Made by a program: the position numbers and the translations under genes
Assembly: GCA_021776655.1 (NCBI GenBank)
Contig: JAJFFK010000009.1
Span: 62,001 to 126,000 of the forward strand
Source of the DNA: Henriciella sp.
Lineage (GTDB): Bacteria > Pseudomonadota > Alphaproteobacteria > Caulobacterales > Hyphomonadaceae
Direction: 5' to 3'
DNA length: 64,000 nt
The notes under the pieces: generated by a model
What the model was told of the DNA's origin: nothing
The model's database searches: none
The model's input: only the letters and a program-made list of their open reading frames with translations
Part shown: one piece after another, positions 61,636-64,000 of the stretch
How the letters are laid out: every line of letters begins with the position of its first letter
Position numbering within the stretch: the first letter of the stretch is position 1

Positions 61636-62020
61636 AGAAACCCTCAAAACAAAAATGATAATCAGTGCCGGGGCCAAACTCGGCGAGTGTGGTGGCGGTC
61701 TCGATATTGGCGTGTGCCATCAGGTTTGGGGCCATCCAGAGACCGACATGGATCGGCACGCGGCCCTCGCGAAACAGCACGCCCGCGCCAGGTATCGGTG
61801 TCTCGATCTTGCGGAACTGGCGCAGGCCGCGCGACATTTGCCGGGCGAACACACGCTGGGCTGACATGCCGGAGCCATCGGCGGTGCCATAGTCCGGCAC
61901 GAAGGCTGGCACCAATCCGGCGACACGCTGGCCATCCCTGAGCAGGCTGAAACAATCCCATTCCCGCAACGCCCAGGCCCGGCCCGCGACGCGATTATAC
62001 CAGGCCCAGAGCGGTGTCAT
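61622..62020 (-). CDS. NlpC/P60-like phage peptidase (lambda K-like)
   Basis: A 132-residue cysteine-peptidase-fold protein. The likely nucleophile is the cysteine in WALREWDCFSLLRDGQR, with the histidine in RVPIHVGLWMAPN. These tail-tip associated peptidases cleave peptidoglycan stems during DNA entry. The position, directly ahead of the tip protein and after the DUF1833 gene, matches lambda K and GTA orfg14. The start overlaps the DUF1833 stop (ATGA). Confidence 0.78.
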   Translation of the reverse strand: MTPLWAWYNRVAGRAWALREWDCFSLLRDGQRVAGLVPAFVPDYGTADGSGMSAQRVFARQMSRGLRQFRKIETPIPGAGVLFREGRVPIHVGLWMAPNLMAHANIETATTLAEFGPGTDYHFCFEGFYVPI

Positions 62021-62490
62021 ACAAAAGCCCCGGGATAATCAACCGGATTGATCACGATACCCATGAACGGGCCCTCGGTGTGCGGCGGGCCAAACGTGCC
62101 GGTGACCTCCGGCGAGGAGGTGTTAAACACTTCAAGCTCGATACCCGCCCAGGTCTGGCGGACCGTATCAGGCGCATGTGCATAGACCCGCTCAAGCGTC
62201 AGCGTCGCGCGGCCCGTCAGGGCGCGCACGGTCTTGGTCAGGCGCTGGTCAACATTATCAATCGCCAGCGTCAGCTGGCCGCGCCGGCCGCCGAGCTTTG
62301 GCGGCTTGACGCGAAAGAAGCCCGGCGCAAAGACGTCGCCGCGGCTGGTGAAATTGTGCCGGAAATTGGCTATTCTCAGCGTGCCGTCGAGCGTGATGCC
62401 GTCGACCTCGCCGGTCAGGCCCGCCAGGCTGGCATGCTGAAGGCTGGCCAGATAGACCGAAATATAGGTTGACCCGCGCTGGGTTGTCAT
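62017..62490 (-). CDS. DUF1833 family tail protein
   Basis: A 157-residue protein. YLASLQHASLAGLTGEVDGI and the diagnostic GQLTLAIDNVDQRLTKTVRA, then RATLTLERVYAHAPD, match DUF1833, a tail-completion family of siphophages. It is coupled to both neighbours by overlapping stop/start. It probably belongs to the tail tip assembly hub. Confidence 0.78.
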   Translation of the reverse strand: MTTQRGSTYISVYLASLQHASLAGLTGEVDGITLDGTLRIANFRHNFTSRGDVFAPGFFRVKPPKLGGRRGQLTLAIDNVDQRLTKTVRALTGRATLTLERVYAHAPDTVRQTWAGIELEVFNTSSPEVTGTFGPPHTEGPFMGIVINPVDYPGAFV

Positions 62491-63248
62491 GGCTGCGCCT
62501 CCAGATAGCGTTCAAAACTCACCACCCAGGCCAGGCGATTGGCCGAGGCACGGACCACGTAACCGGTTGAAAAGCATCCAATATGCACGCCGCCGGGCAC
62601 CGGGAAATCTATGTCCCTAACGCCGAGCGCGGCACTGGTCTCAAACCACGCTTCAAACGTATCCAGCTGCGTCGCCGTCAGGATCAGCGTGACCTTTTCT
62701 TTCGCGCCCTCAAGCCGGGTGACCAGTACCGAAACCGGCGGCGCGGTGGCCGGTGATTGCAGGAACCGGTGCGCGGGCTGGGTTTCATAGCTGGCGCGTG
62801 ACGGGCAGCCGGGCACGGTCGCGGGCCAGGTTGCAGGTGATGCCTTGTCGAGCGCGGCGAGCGCGCTCAGCTCGGCGGGTGTGGGCGCGGGCGGGTCGAC
62901 CCGCAGCTCAAGCGTGACGTGGCGCATGACGCCCTTCGGGGCCAAAAGCTTTGGCGCGGCGGCCAGGCGGCAGGTGATCAAGACCGGCGCGCCGCTGTCG
63001 CGGCGAGTGAAGTCAAATGGCAAAGACCCAAAATCCAGAACGTCGCGGCGCCAGGTCTCTAGCGCACCGGCCTGCGTCAGGGTCAGGTTCAGCTGCCCCT
63101 TGATCACCGCTGCGCGGGTCGGCGCGCGCAGGAACCGCAAAGGCGGCCCTGCGTCAACCTGGCGGCGCGTCACCACATCCTCTGGCGAGCGCTCGTAGCC
63201 AGCGCGAATAAATTTGTCAGGCACACTTACCGGCCATGCAGCGGCCAT
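62487..63248 (-). CDS. Phage tail protein with two repeated domains
   Basis: A 253-residue protein made of two similar halves. Each starts with W-P-x-x-V-P (WPVSVPDKFIRAGYERSP; WPATVPGCPSRASYETQP), continues with RFLRAPTRA / RFLQSPATA, then GALETWRRDVLDFGSLPFDF / DTFEAWFETSAALGVRDIDF, and ends in a beta-rich segment. This is an internal duplication of a domain of about 120 residues. It lies between the tape measure and DUF1833 genes and overlaps both. It is probably a distal-tail ring component; the family name is not certain. Confidence 0.68.
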   Translation of the reverse strand: MAAAWPVSVPDKFIRAGYERSPEDVVTRRQVDAGPPLRFLRAPTRAAVIKGQLNLTLTQAGALETWRRDVLDFGSLPFDFTRRDSGAPVLITCRLAAAPKLLAPKGVMRHVTLELRVDPPAPTPAELSALAALDKASPATWPATVPGCPSRASYETQPAHRFLQSPATAPPVSVLVTRLEGAKEKVTLILTATQLDTFEAWFETSAALGVRDIDFPVPGGVHIGCFSTGYVVRASANRLAWVVSFERYLEAQP

Positions 63249-64000
63249 CAGACGAGCGTTTGGCGCACGAAGCCGCGGCCCTCAAGTGCATCATCGAGGC
63301 CGCCGCTCGCGGCCTCACGGCGCACCTGGTCGCGCATGACAACGCTGATATCCAGCCCATTGCCATCGGCGGACGGCGCCGCCTCAACCTCGGCATTGCC
63401 ACCCTCAGACCGGACGCTCAATCGAATATCCAGCGGCAAGGGCCCGGCCAGCATCGCGCCGGGTTGCATGTTTTGCACGCTGGTATCCTGAATAAATTCG
63501 ATGATCGCCTTGCGTTCGCCCGCGGTGACGATTTCCTCACCGACGCGGCCGACCACCATCCGCTCATCCCGGCCCAGTCCCATGCCGAGCTGGCGCATCT
63601 CGCGAGGCGAGTTACCGATCACGCCGCCGCTATGCGCCTGCTGCACGGTGCCGGGGCCAAAGATCGATGGCACGCCGCTTGGATTGGTGCTGGATGAACC
63701 ACCAAAGCTGCCCGCAATATTGCCAAACACACCCGCCAGAAACCCGCCAAGACCGCCGCCAGCACCCGCTTGCGCCTGCGCCATTGCCGCCTGGCGAACC
63801 ACTGAAACGATCATCGCCAGGATAGCTGATTTCAGATCATCAATCGTGCGTATCCGGCCGCTCTCAATCCCGTCGAGAAGCGTCTCGGCGCGCGCCAGTG
63901 ACCCGACCTCGCCGCGCGCCTCGCGCAGTTTTTGGGAGTAGAGCTCCAGCGCGGCCGTGGCCTCGTTGCGCTGCAACGCGCCTTGCGTGACCAGCTCATT
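63248..64000 (-). CDS. Tail tape-measure protein, C-terminal part (cut by window end)
   Basis: The frame is open from the stop at 63248-63250 to the window edge, about 250 residues. A helical part (LYSQKLREARGEVGSLARAE; DDLKSAILAMIVSVVRQAAM) leads into a glycine-rich hydrophobic stretch (GLGGFLAGVFGNIAGSFGG) and then HSGGVIGNSPREMRQLGMGL and ERMVVGRVGEEIVTAGERKA, the typical end of tape-measure proteins. These set tail length and help DNA passage. The N-terminus lies beyond the window. Confidence 0.78.
   Translation of the reverse strand, partial: NELVTQGALQRNEATAALELYSQKLREARGEVGSLARAETLLDGIESGRIRTIDDLKSAILAMIVSVVRQAAMAQAQAGAGGGLGGFLAGVFGNIAGSFGGSSSTNPSGVPSIFGPGTVQQAHSGGVIGNSPREMRQLGMGLGRDERMVVGRVGEEIVTAGERKAIIEFIQDTSVQNMQPGAMLAGPLPLDIRLSVRSEGGNAEVEAAPSADGNGLDISVVMRDQVRREAASGGLDDALEGRGFVRQTLV

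Noticed and set aside
57487-64000. A gene transfer agent tail cluster
   Set aside because: The NlpC/P60-then-tip order is similar, but endolysin, holins, spanins and cargo genes are directly attached and a tRNA half gene marks an insertion; a prophage explains this better.

Overview
The window is chromosomal DNA of a moderately GC-rich alphaproteobacterium, followed by the left part of an integrated siphophage-like prophage. Evidence for the group: the tRNA-His has an A discriminator base and no extra G at -1, a loss known from a large alphaproteobacterial clade; xseB-ispA-dxs lie in the usual alphaproteobacterial order; regulatory and envelope genes (DUF1501/DUF1800, YbjQ, PiuC, BaiN-like) fit an aquatic Caulobacterales/Maricaulales-like bacterium. 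The genus cannot be decided from the sequence.

Region 1 (1-6387) is a tightly packed lipid or glycan head-group cluster: a YghO-like GNAT acyltransferase, two nucleotidyltransferases, a Wzx-type flippase, a CDP-alcohol phosphotransferase with a 170-residue N-terminal extension, a HAD-IB phosphatase, and a convergent HIT protein. The set resembles machinery for a cytidylylated polar alcohol and a phospho-head group, possibly on a sphingolipid. Region 2 (6380-9615) encodes an exported DUF1501/DUF1800 pair on the minus strand.

Region 3 (9836-23282) is a complete nitrate-respiration island. A divergent regulator fuses a NIT nitrate-sensing domain to a CRP/FNR module and ends in a four-cysteine tail. 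Facing it are two NarK transporters and narGHJI, then a terminator, a canonical FNR box, an outer-membrane porin and mobA, which supplies the molybdenum guanylyl cofactor. Palindromes TTGACACAGGTCAA (before narK) and TTGATGCAGATCAA (before the porin) suggest one CRP/FNR-type regulon.

Region 4 (23437-27396) holds a glutamine-synthetase-family ligase, an aldehyde dehydrogenase and an iron alcohol dehydrogenase, probably a gamma-glutamylation route for an amine or amino alcohol. It is followed by 610 bases of hairpins and a REPIN-like inverted pair, with a 59-codon membrane protein at the end.

Region 5 (28267-52668) is housekeeping and envelope biology: dienelactone hydrolase, MBL-fold hydrolase, YbjQ, LepB, histidine phosphatase, xseB-ispA-dxs, an acyl-CoA synthetase, DUF938, an iron-linked divergent pair (lipoprotein/PiuC) over a Fur-like box, catalase, a BaiN-like flavoprotein, alpha-2-macroglobulin coupled to PBP1C, and a flavin monooxygenase. 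tRNA-His and a Pcm-like methyltransferase follow.

Region 6 (about 53643 to the window end) is the prophage. It begins at a tRNA-Cys-like half gene. A Staph-nuclease lipoprotein and an AT-richer operon of small proteins ending in a helix-turn-helix gene, driven from a promoter with a 15-bp palindromic operator, sit at the edge; this layout resembles anti-CRISPR/aca operons. On the minus strand come the lysis module (two holin-like proteins, overlapping Rz/Rz1-like spanins, GH24 endolysin) and tail genes (tip protein with a 60-bp tandem repeat, NlpC/P60-like peptidase, DUF1833, a duplicated-domain tail protein, and a tape-measure C-terminus cut by the window end). No integrase, capsid or terminase gene is in view.
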